Assembly (NCBI GenBank): GCA_022600215.1
Contig: JAHZKV010000078.1
Coordinates: 1-8,416 of the forward strand
DNA length: 8,416 nt
DNA from: a bacterium
GTDB lineage: Bacteria > Chlamydiota > Chlamydiia > Chlamydiales > 2-12-FULL-49-11
Direction: 5' to 3'
Shown here: positions 1-6,267 of the stretch, in pieces
Numbering within the stretch: position 1 is the first letter of the stretch
How the letters are laid out: each line of letters opens with the position of its first letter
The notes under the pieces: model-generated
What the model was told of the DNA's origin: nothing
Databases searched by the model: none
The model's input: only the letters and a program-made list of their open reading frames with translations
Translations under genes and position numbers: made by a program

Positions 1-1094
1 CCCCTTTTATCACCGGACTTTTATATTCCTTTTATTATGGTGGCATTATGTTCGGAGCTTACTCTGTAGAAAAGCTCATCCACCAAAAAGGGCATATTCG
101 TTCTTTCTCTATCTTTGCTGGCGGCGTCTCTACTATCCTCTTACTACAAAGTTTTATTGGATCTCCCTATGTATGGATCCTATTCCGTTTTTTCACAGGA
201 GTTTGTGTGGCAGGGCTCTTTATTGTGATTGAAAGCTGGCTCCTCCTCCTAGCCTCCCCCTCTACCCGAGGCGCGGTTTTATCCTTTTACATGATCGCTA
301 TCTACTCCGCACAAAGCCTTGGCCAATTTGGAATAAACCTTGTCTCTATGAATACTATGGAGCCATTTAACTTAGCCCTTATTTTTTGTACTGCCTCGAT
401 TTTACCTGTATGCTTAATGAAAGCAGCAGCCCCTACCCTTCACGAATCGGAGATCATCAATGTCTTTTACTTACTCAAAAAAGTTCCTCTTGGCTTTTTG
501 GGTAATCTTACATCTGGTCTTATCCTCGGTGCATTTTATGGCCTTGGCCCTGTATTTGCCAAAACCTCTGGCTATTCCCTTTTACAAATTTCTAGCATCA
601 TGGCAGTAACGATCTTTGGTGGGATGGCCCTGCAATGGCCTATTGGAAAGCTCTCCGACATCTTCCAAAGAAGATATATCATTATTATGATCTGTGCCAT
701 GGTATGCGCCCTCTCCCTTTCTCTTGTCTTCTTCCACAAAAGCTCTTACGCAGCGCACCTCCTCATGCTCTTTTTCCTTGGAGGGTTTGTCTTTACTATC
801 TATCCAATTAGCATCACTTACTGCTGTGATTTTTTTACCTCCTCTAGCCTTACCTCTATTACCGCTGCATCGCTCCTTATTTTTGGTTTTGGCTGTATTG
901 TTGGTCCTATTATTGCCCCGTTCTTTATGCTCATTGGCCCAGAAGGGCTTTTCCTCTACTTTGCTATCTTTGCCTTCCTTCTCACCTTCTTTGCTGTCTA
1001 CCGCGACCGCACCACTGCCCCTCCGCCGGTGGAAACAAAAGAACACTACCAGGTACACCCTGGTCTTTCCGATACCCACATTGAACAAGAATAA
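1..1094 (+). CDS. MFS transporter, YcaD-like (5' end outside window)
   Basis: Inner-membrane transporter of the major facilitator superfamily; substrate unknown. The frame is open from the first base (first full codon at 3), so the gene is cut by the window edge and the ATG at 48 is an internal methionine in helix 2. About 363 residues are visible. Alignment to the complete paralogue at 1133-2341 suggests about 38 residues, including helix 1, are missing. Visible family marks are GHIRSF after helix 2 (about 89-106), FRFFTG...IVIESW in helix 4, and QWPIGKLSD between helices 8 and 9 (633-659). These marks and an LYP-type motif before helix 11 match what is known of E. coli YcaD. The C-terminal cytosolic tail carries EHYQVHPG, echoed in the paralogue. 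It is probably cotranscribed with the next gene, 38 bp away. Family assignment is confident; transport direction and substrate cannot be told. Confidence 0.9.
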   Translation, partial: PFITGLLYSFYYGGIMFGAYSVEKLIHQKGHIRSFSIFAGGVSTILLLQSFIGSPYVWILFRFFTGVCVAGLFIVIESWLLLLASPSTRGAVLSFYMIAIYSAQSLGQFGINLVSMNTMEPFNLALIFCTASILPVCLMKAAAPTLHESEIINVFYLLKKVPLGFLGNLTSGLILGAFYGLGPVFAKTSGYSLLQISSIMAVTIFGGMALQWPIGKLSDIFQRRYIIIMICAMVCALSLSLVFFHKSSYAAHLLMLFFLGGFVFTIYPISITYCCDFFTSSSLTSITAASLLIFGFGCIVGPIIAPFFMLIGPEGLFLYFAIFAFLLTFFAVYRDRTTAPPPVETKEHYQVHPGLSDTHIEQE

Positions 1095-1132
1095 GAGTAG
1101 TCAAAGAAACCCTTGCTTGCTATAGCAAAAGA

Positions 1133-2341
1133 ATGGAAGGAATCTTCAAGCGTACCCTTGCCCCTAATATTGCACTTATCTTAGTCATGATAGGCGTAAG
1201 TTACTTAAGCACCTTTTTAAGTTTGCGAATGACTGCCGATGGCTATCCTCTCTTTTACACAGGCATCCTATATTCTGGTTACTGCGCAGGGATGATGATT
1301 GGGGCGCTATATTTAAAAAAAATCATTTTTATCAAAGGGCATATTCGCTCTTTTTCGATCTTTGCTACCACTATTTCTCTCATCATTTTATTCCAAAGTT
1401 TTTCTCTTCTTCCTGAGCTGTGGATCTTTTATCGCTTTCTTACAGGCATTGCTGCTGCTGGTCTTTTTATTGTAATTGAGAGTTGGATCTTACTCCTTTG
1501 CCACCAAAAAAACCGCGGTATTGCCATTGCTATTTACATGTTTGCTATCTACCTTGGTCAATGTATTGGTCAATATGGCCTTGGCCTTGTCCCTATAAAT
1601 TCTATACTCCCTTTCAACCTCGCTATTATCTTTTGTATTGCTTCTATCATCCCTATTGCATCGATGAATTGCAAAGCCCCTTCCCTTCATGAATCAAAAC
1701 CTCTTCATGCGATAGCTTTGATGAAAAAAATCCCCCTTGGTTTTTTAGGAAACTTTACCTCTGGATTGATTCTTAGTGCATTTTTCTCATTGATGCCTGT
1801 TTTTGGAAGACATGAAGGCTACTCTTTACTACAAATTGCAACTATTATGTCCGTCACTATTTTTGGTGGGATGTTACTTCAATGGCCTATTGGAAAACTC
1901 TCTGATACAGTACCTAGAAGAGTGGTTATTATACTTGATTGCCTCCTCATCTTTTTATTTTCCATACTCCTTTGCATCTACTACAAACACTCCTATTTCG
2001 TATTATTACAACTCCTATTTTTACTTGGTGGATGCCTCTTCACTCTCTACCCTATTAGCATCACTTACTGCTGCGATTTTTATGATGCCTCCGGACTTAC
2101 TTGTATTTCTGCAGCGGCACTTCTTTACTATGGCGTTGGTTGTATTATTGGCCCGATCATTGCTTCTGCCTTCATGCTCTTTGCACCATTTGCTATTTTT
2201 ATTTACTTTGCTCTTTTTTCTGCGCTACTTGGAATTTTTGCTATTTATCGGTCGCAAAAAGCTCCAACTATTGCTGAAAAAAACAAAGAAAACTATCAGG
2301 CGCATCCTGGAATTCAGGAAAACTTTTCCGAGATTGACTAG
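1133..2341 (+). CDS. MFS transporter, YcaD-like, tandem paralogue
   Basis: Complete 402-residue major facilitator protein with about 12 predicted membrane helices (first near residues 12-30, last near 350-372). Motifs in order are GHIRSF at 69-74, YRFLTG with IVIESW at 100-118, an NRG..IAIYM stretch at 127-136, QWPIGKLSD followed by RR at 250-263, and LYPISITYCCD at 305-315. These line up with E. coli YcaD, whose substrate I do not know. It is collinear with the upstream transporter over nearly its whole length, and DNA patches are almost identical (for example around 815-840 and 2053-2078), so the pair is a tandem duplication. The ATG at 1133 is the first start that includes helix 1. Only a weak purine run (AAAAGA) precedes it, so initiation may rely on coupling to the upstream gene. 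The tail contains ENYQAHPG. Confidence 0.93.
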   Translation: MEGIFKRTLAPNIALILVMIGVSYLSTFLSLRMTADGYPLFYTGILYSGYCAGMMIGALYLKKIIFIKGHIRSFSIFATTISLIILFQSFSLLPELWIFYRFLTGIAAAGLFIVIESWILLLCHQKNRGIAIAIYMFAIYLGQCIGQYGLGLVPINSILPFNLAIIFCIASIIPIASMNCKAPSLHESKPLHAIALMKKIPLGFLGNFTSGLILSAFFSLMPVFGRHEGYSLLQIATIMSVTIFGGMLLQWPIGKLSDTVPRRVVIILDCLLIFLFSILLCIYYKHSYFVLLQLLFLLGGCLFTLYPISITYCCDFYDASGLTCISAAALLYYGVGCIIGPIIASAFMLFAPFAIFIYFALFSALLGIFAIYRSQKAPTIAEKNKENYQAHPGIQENFSEID

Positions 2342-2381
2342 ATAGCGTGATCAAACAAAAAAAAATCTTCCAACATACCAC

Positions 2382-2409
2382 TTGAAACTAAAAGACCTAT
2401 AATTAAAAT
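2382..2409 (+). promoter_or_regulatory. candidate sigma-70-type promoter for sthA
   Basis: TTGAAA at 2382-2387 and TAAAAT at 2404-2409 are separated by 16 bp, each matching five of six consensus bases. It lies in the 153-bp gap before sthA and would give a leader of about 80 nt. The gap is so AT-rich that chance matches are expected; a TATAAT at 2398-2403 lacks a properly spaced -35 box. Apart from A and T tracts (for example 2454-2470), nothing else was recognised in this gap. Confidence 0.35.
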
Positions 2410-2494
2410 ATTTTTTATATGGTTTTATTGTTGAAAAAAGTTGAATAAACGTGTAAAAAAAAATTTTTATACCCAAATTTATTCTGCTTTAAAT

Positions 2495-3916
2495 ATGGAA
2501 AACTACGATGCAATTATTATTGGCTCTGGGCCTGCTGGACAAAAAGCAGCCATTGCATCTAGAAAACTTGGAAAACGAGTAGCTATCATCGAAGGGTGGG
2601 ATTTAGGCGGCTCTTCTTTACACACCGGAACTATCCCTTCCAAAACACTTCGTGAAGCAATATTAGATTTAACCAACTTCCAACAAAAAAGTTTTTATGC
2701 ACGAAAAGATGCACTGCTTGATCGAAAAGAAATTTCGATTACTGACCTTTCCTACCGCGTAGCGCTGGTAAAAAATCACCTCAAAGCACACCTTTATCGT
2801 GAGCTTACCAAAAATGATATTGATATCTTTACCGGTCATGCAAGCTTTGTCGATAAACACACCATTGAAGTAAAGCTTTATGAAAATGAGAGTATTCTCC
2901 TCCGTGGAGAAAAAATCTTCCTTGCCACAGGATCTGCACCACGTAAACCTGAGCACATCACTTTTGATCATAAAAGAGTGCTCACCTCTACCGATCTATT
3001 GCTAATGGATGTCATTCCAAAATCGCTTATCGTTATTGGAGCTGGAGTGATTGGCTGTGAGTATGCTTCTATGATGGCAATCCTTGGAGTAAAAGTAACG
3101 CTGATAGATAAAAACAAGCGTCTTTTAGCCTTTTTAGATCATGAAATTGGATCACACCTACAAGTTGCGCTAGAAGAAAATCAATTAGAGTTTATCCGTG
3201 AAAAAGAGTACACCTCCATTGACATCAAAGAAGAGGAGGTATTGGTTTCTTTTTCCGATGGCTCCCATATTTCTGCAGAAAAAGTACTCGTTACTGCTGG
3301 AAGAGAAGCCAATGTAAAAAAGCTCGACCTTTACAAAGCGGGCCTCTCCGTAAATAAACGCGGATATATTGATGTAAGCGAGGGTTTTCAAACAAGTACG
3401 GACAATATCTATGCGGTAGGAGATGTAATTGGCGGGCCATGCCTCTCCTCTACAAGCTACATGCAAGGGGTATATGCTGCCAATTGTGCGTTCTCTAAAA
3501 GCGCATGCAAAGCTATGGACATCTACCCTTTTGGGATCTACACTATCCCAGAAATTTCTTATATTGGGGAAACAGAAGAGACCCTCAAAGAAAAAGGGAT
3601 TGCCTACGAAGTTGGACGCGCTTATTTTTACGAAATATCTAAGTGTGTGATCACTGGGAACAAAACTGGCCTCTGTAAATTGCTCTTTGACAAAAAAAAT
3701 TTAAAGCTGCTCGGGGCCCATATAATCGGGCATGGCGCGGCAGAAATCATACACATTGCACAACTTGCGATTTCATTAAATGCGACAATCCATTATTTTG
3801 TAGATCACGTTTTTAATTTCCCTACCTATGCAGAAATGTATGCTGTTGCTGCTAGAAATGGAATAAATAAAACCCTCCATAAGGAGACACAAACAAACGA
3901 GGAAAATAGAGTATGA
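2495..3916 (+). CDS. sthA: soluble pyridine nucleotide transhydrogenase (Si-specific)
   Basis: Cytosolic FAD flavoprotein that transfers hydride between NADPH and NAD+, balancing the two pools. From the ATG at 2495 it has 473 residues, close to E. coli SthA (466). Visible parts are the FAD-binding GSGPAG at 10-15, the active-site segment GGSSLHTGTIPSK at 38-50, ATGSAPRKP at 144-152, the NAD-binding GAGVIG followed by CEYAS at 182-192, the second FAD motif YAVGDVIGG at 306-314, and the dimerisation domain with GAAEIIHI and FNFPTYAE near 414-447. The CxxxxC redox pair of lipoamide dehydrogenases is absent, and the HPTxxE catalytic dyad reads FPTYAE without the His. Both changes are expected for a transhydrogenase and argue against Lpd. 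A longer reading from TTG at 2441 adds 18 lysine-rich residues before the N-terminal beta strand and is unlikely. No clear Shine-Dalgarno precedes either start. The stop overlaps the next gene. Confidence 0.93.
   Translation: MENYDAIIIGSGPAGQKAAIASRKLGKRVAIIEGWDLGGSSLHTGTIPSKTLREAILDLTNFQQKSFYARKDALLDRKEISITDLSYRVALVKNHLKAHLYRELTKNDIDIFTGHASFVDKHTIEVKLYENESILLRGEKIFLATGSAPRKPEHITFDHKRVLTSTDLLLMDVIPKSLIVIGAGVIGCEYASMMAILGVKVTLIDKNKRLLAFLDHEIGSHLQVALEENQLEFIREKEYTSIDIKEEEVLVSFSDGSHISAEKVLVTAGREANVKKLDLYKAGLSVNKRGYIDVSEGFQTSTDNIYAVGDVIGGPCLSSTSYMQGVYAANCAFSKSACKAMDIYPFGIYTIPEISYIGETEETLKEKGIAYEVGRAYFYEISKCVITGNKTGLCKLLFDKKNLKLLGAHIIGHGAAEIIHIAQLAISLNATIHYFVDHVFNFPTYAEMYAVAARNGINKTLHKETQTNEENRV
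3899..3903 (+). promoter_or_regulatory. ribosome binding site for the 158-aa gene
   Basis: GAGGA ends 9 nt before the ATG at 3913, inside the last codons of sthA. It supports this start and translation of a gene overlapping sthA by 4 bp. An AAGGAG at 3881-3886 is too far upstream to serve. Confidence 0.6.
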
Positions 3917-4389
3917 CGATATATAACATATTTGATTATGCAGAAACTTCTAATGAGTTTGAAGACAGAACATCTTTCTCCCAAGAGGGAGCTAGGCGCC
4001 ATCAAAATTATATCCAAGATCCCAGCTCGAGAAAAGATCGGATCTTATCTGCGGTCTTTGCTCGCCTCTTTTTCCTTTGCTTGCTAGTGGGAGATGTTTT
4101 CTGGGGAGTCTTTTCTTTGCTCTCCTTTACCCTAAAGTTTTCTTTGAACCTTTTGACCTTCTTTCGCATAAAAAAGCTTCGTAAGAGCCTTAAAAGTACC
4201 CTTTTAGCCCTAAAGCGATCTTTTGTCTGCTCTATCGCACTCACTATTGCTATTATTTCCCCAGCGCTCGGGATCATGTTTTCGTGCATGTATTTTTTGA
4301 TGTATGATAAAAAGGGAGTAGATGAAATTGTCCCTGCCTCACTCAAAGGTCACTTCAAAGAAATCTTGCCAAACTCCCCTTTTGCATAA
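3913..4389 (+). CDS. hypothetical small membrane protein
   Basis: I do not recognise this 158-residue protein. It starts at the ATG overlapping the sthA stop (ATGA), with a GAGGA ribosome site, so it is almost certainly translated from the sthA message. Residues 1-45 are polar and charged. A long hydrophobic stretch at about 46-84 could span the membrane once or twice. It is followed by a strongly basic segment (about 85-102, with RIKKLRKSLK), a second hydrophobic stretch (about 104-130) and a polar tail. The basic segment predicts a cytosolic loop by the positive-inside rule. Inclusion-membrane (Inc) proteins of Chlamydiae have paired hydrophobic lobes with a shorter hairpin, so that identity is possible but weak. 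The link with sthA may be only transcriptional. Confidence 0.8.
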   Translation: MTIYNIFDYAETSNEFEDRTSFSQEGARRHQNYIQDPSSRKDRILSAVFARLFFLCLLVGDVFWGVFSLLSFTLKFSLNLLTFFRIKKLRKSLKSTLLALKRSFVCSIALTIAIISPALGIMFSCMYFLMYDKKGVDEIVPASLKGHFKEILPNSPFA

Positions 4390-4440
4390 AAATTCCTAAA
4401 GTATTTCTTTCCATTTTTATAATAGGAATAATTTTCATGC
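4384..4440. terminator. possible bidirectional terminator between convergent genes
   Basis: An imperfect inverted repeat pairs 4384-4398 (GCATAAAAATTCCTA) with 4423-4440 (TAGGAATAATTTTCATGC) across a 24-nt loop. Its core is a perfect 7-bp ATTCCTA/TAGGAAT match. On the minus strand the core is followed by a short T run, and on the plus strand by AATTTT. It begins at the last codon of the 158-aa gene and ends 14 bp before the 3' end of the converging USP gene. The stem is AT-rich and the loop large, so the call is tentative. Confidence 0.4.
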
Positions 4441-4453
4441 TAAAAAAATCGCT

Positions 4454-6091
4454 TTATTGCTCATCTTGAACATAAAACATCACATAGACACCTAGGTTAT
4501 CTTTTTGGTCTGCAGGAACCTGTGTAACTACTGCATCATCTTGATTCACCCATCTCCCATCGGTTGACTTAGTAGTACTGGTAAAATGATGTGCCTCAAT
4601 TATGCTTCCATCATCTAATCTTGCTTGTGGTTTGTTGATAATTCCTTGAAGGGTGTACCTTTTTCCATTCACGATAATTTGCTCCGGAGGATTATATCCA
4701 ATTGGCTGCACATTTGGGAAAGAAGGGAGAATTACCTTTGGATCCCCCTCAGCCTTGGTAGGAAATCCTTCTGCAATCATCAATGGCCAAGAAGCCATTT
4801 GCTGCCCATCATAAAACTCATCTACTCCTAATCGTTTCCCTAAATATCGAATAAAATCGACTGTATCGTTGGTTTTACCTACCCCAGTAAATAGACCATC
4901 TCCTCGTTCCTCTGCTAAATTCCTTTGAAACGTCTCCCAATACTTTTTCGATGCAGCAAAAACTTCTTGTTCTGATCCTCCTCTTTTCATCGTCTGAACA
5001 AGGGCAAGCAAATCCCTTTGCAAAGCCTTTCCAAGAGCATCTTGAGGTTTAGCATTTAAAACCAATGTTTCTATCGCAGGATGTGCTGCTATTTGCTGCG
5101 TCACTCCATTCATATAACACACATTTACCAATGGCTCCCTTCCATTTGGGAGGCCCGGCAATACATCGACGGTAGGAGGCGTCGGGACTGCTTCAGCAAC
5201 CTCTTCTGGAGCAGCCGCTGATGCTGCAGCAGCGCCCCCACCACCAGCTGCAGGAGCAGGAGAATTTCCATCCAAAATAGCTTTCAATTGCCCTTTATAG
5301 GTCTCTGCTTGCTTTGCTTCTTCTGAAGTAAACATGCGAGAAGCAGACATTAAGTTAAAATGTTTATCTCTTACTTTCTCTAATTGCTCAGGGGTAGGAT
5401 TTGCAACGCCCTCTAAACTTTTGAGCACTTTTTTGGCGTCATTCAAATACTTTTGTGTAGAACTCATCTCAGGAAGCCCGCTAGATGCGGTCACCTCTTC
5501 AGGGGGAGGAGAAGAGGTTGGTGTAGCATCTGTACTTGATAGGGGCGATTTTTCAGCTGCTGCTGCGTGTGGAAACTGAGCCTGCTTTCTTTCCAGCTCT
5601 TTTTGCAAAGCATCTTTCATCTTTTGCAACTTTTGTACAGTTGTCTGACCTGTTGCTTGTAATACACCTCTTTTGAACTTTCCAAACCAATTTCGTCCTG
5701 TATCTTTTGCCTTTTTAACACCAGCATACCTTGCCTCAAACCCTTCTAGTTTTTCTAAAGTGTCATTCACAACCTTTTGCATTGATGCAAATTCTTCTGG
5801 ATTATCTGCCCCTTTAAGTTGATCAAGCAATACGTTGGCAGTATCCATTAATTGATTTCTTTGGGATTCCAAACTTCTGGCAGAAACAGTAACCCCCTGA
5901 CTAGCATTACGATGCTCAGACAATTGCTTTACTCGACCAAGACCAAGTTGAGCAGCTTTTTGCATAGCAATTCGCTCCCTTTCAGACCCGCCTTTCGCCT
6001 TATATACTCTATGGTTTCCCATACTACCACCAGCTCCACCTGCACGTGGATCTTCTGGCACTTGAGGTCCTTTTCCTACCTTTCTAACCAT
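4454..6091 (-). CDS. predicted USP-type (C19) deubiquitinase, protein A
   Basis: 545 residues with a C-terminal ubiquitin-specific protease fold, predicted to cleave ubiquitin or a ubiquitin-like modifier from host proteins. Architecture: conserved head (1-52), helical module 1 (about 80-129), basic helical stretch to about 170, Pro/Ala/Ser-rich linker (172-210), helical module 2 (about 213-272), Ala/Gly/Pro linker (275-310), USP domain (312-543). In the USP part, GLPN then NVCYMNGVTQQI matches the Cys box (C325). TNDTVDFIRYL (407-417) matches the QxDAxEF box. YTLQGIINK (479-487), AHHFTS (H502) and WVNQDDAVV (514-522, D518) match the His/Asp box, and YVMFY (536-540) the last strand. No zinc-finger CxxC pairs are present; C325 is the only cysteine. 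No cleaved signal peptide is seen, so type III-like secretion is a guess. The ATG at 6091 has GGGAGT 6 nt upstream. A paralogue lacking the catalytic domain lies upstream. Activity on ubiquitin is untested. Confidence 0.85.
   Translation of the reverse strand: MVRKVGKGPQVPEDPRAGGAGGSMGNHRVYKAKGGSERERIAMQKAAQLGLGRVKQLSEHRNASQGVTVSARSLESQRNQLMDTANVLLDQLKGADNPEEFASMQKVVNDTLEKLEGFEARYAGVKKAKDTGRNWFGKFKRGVLQATGQTTVQKLQKMKDALQKELERKQAQFPHAAAAEKSPLSSTDATPTSSPPPEEVTASSGLPEMSSTQKYLNDAKKVLKSLEGVANPTPEQLEKVRDKHFNLMSASRMFTSEEAKQAETYKGQLKAILDGNSPAPAAGGGGAAAASAAAPEEVAEAVPTPPTVDVLPGLPNGREPLVNVCYMNGVTQQIAAHPAIETLVLNAKPQDALGKALQRDLLALVQTMKRGGSEQEVFAASKKYWETFQRNLAEERGDGLFTGVGKTNDTVDFIRYLGKRLGVDEFYDGQQMASWPLMIAEGFPTKAEGDPKVILPSFPNVQPIGYNPPEQIIVNGKRYTLQGIINKPQARLDDGSIIEAHHFTSTTKSTDGRWVNQDDAVVTQVPADQKDNLGVYVMFYVQDEQ
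4463..5158 (-). other. USP catalytic domain of protein A
   Basis: About 232 residues (312-543 of the protein). The predicted nucleophile C325 is encoded at 5117-5119, the base H502 at 4586-4588 and the polarising acid D518 at 4538-4540. Spacing from His to Asp (16 residues) is similar to that in human USP7 (H464 to D481, 17 residues). The domain is short for a USP, consistent with loss of the zinc-ribbon fingers. The GLxN to Cys distance is longer than in typical USPs by a few residues (GREPLV insertion), a point to check in a structural model. Confidence 0.8.
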
Positions 6092-6101
6092 CTTTTACTC
6101 C
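5936..6101 (-). repeat. head module and leader, copy in protein A
   Basis: This covers residues 1-52 plus the ribosome-site leader. It is nearly identical in protein to the head of protein B (6724-6898), sharing VGKGP, VPEDP, MGNHRV and IAMQKAAQLGL. DNA identity is perfect over 34 bp at 5939-5972 (against 6727-6760) and over 19 bp at 6083-6101 (against 6880-6898), with divergence between. The GGGAGT ribosome site is at 6097-6102. Confidence 0.9.
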
Positions 6102-6118
6102 CATATATATCTAATATA

Positions 6119-6176
6119 GAGCCTAACTTTTAGAAGAATAAGTTCAAGAATTTTTATCGATTTTTCATAGCGCGAT
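6119..6176 (-). repeat. 58-bp direct repeat, copy 1
   Basis: Identical base for base to 6916-6973, offset 797 bp. Read on the minus strand it holds the last seven codons and stop of murJ (here a non-functional copy, stop at 6154-6156) followed by 35 bp of downstream DNA. It sits just upstream of the leader of protein A. Flanks on both sides have diverged, so it may carry the promoter shared by the A and B genes. No canonical -35/-10 pair was recognised (TTGAAC is present without a spaced -10). Confidence 0.92.
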
Positions 6177-6222
6177 CCGTCAAACCCTAAAAAGAAAGAA
6201 CATCTTTAGCCTTAAAAAGATA
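6154..6222 (-). pseudogene. decayed copy of the murJ 3' end
   Basis: This stretch aligns to the last part of murJ (6951-7029). The final 22 coding bases and stop are identical. Further upstream, 6190-6210 matches 6990-7010 at 14 of 21 bases, and six of the seven differences are C in murJ against T here on the coding strand. Small deletions (3 nt, then about 4 nt) break the frame. Weaker similarity may reach about 6255, near the stop of protein B. It is a scar of a tandem duplication that began inside murJ, not a functional gene. The full gap 6092-6267 contains this relic, the 58-bp block and the A leader, and no open frame of note. Confidence 0.75.
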
Positions 6223-6267
6223 GAGTCACTAAATTTAGTCCATTAACACTATAACGCTGCTAATTTT

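Noticed and set aside
48..50. ATG as the start of the first MFS gene
   Set aside because: The frame is open to base 3 and the upstream codons match helix 2 of the paralogue, so this ATG is internal.
582..1125. Long frames overlapping the first MFS gene on both strands (582-1088 minus, 694-1125 plus)
   Set aside because: They overlap a gene with clear family motifs and translate to low-complexity products rich in Lys/Glu or Leu/Ser, as expected for shadow frames.
1117..1128. 12-bp palindrome TTGCTATAGCAA just before the second MFS start
   Set aside because: It is too short and isolated to support an operator or attenuator claim in AT-rich DNA.
1803..2345. 180-codon plus-strand frame inside the second MFS gene
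   Set aside because: It is an out-of-frame shadow of the transporter with hydrophobic composition inherited from it, and has no motif.
2441..2494. 18-residue N-terminal extension of SthA from a TTG start
   Set aside because: The extension is Lys/Asn-rich, comes from the AT-rich gap, has no good ribosome site, and precedes the point where SthA proteins normally begin.
2441..3916. Lipoamide dehydrogenase or mercuric reductase identity for the flavoprotein
   Set aside because: It lacks the CxxxxC pair and the HPTxxE His, and matches SthA throughout, including GTIPSK and the FNFPTYAE region.
6189..6221. Hairpin ATCTTT/AAAGAT with T-rich tail after protein B as a terminator
   Set aside because: The stem is short and AT-rich, and the whole stretch is explained as decayed murJ coding sequence.
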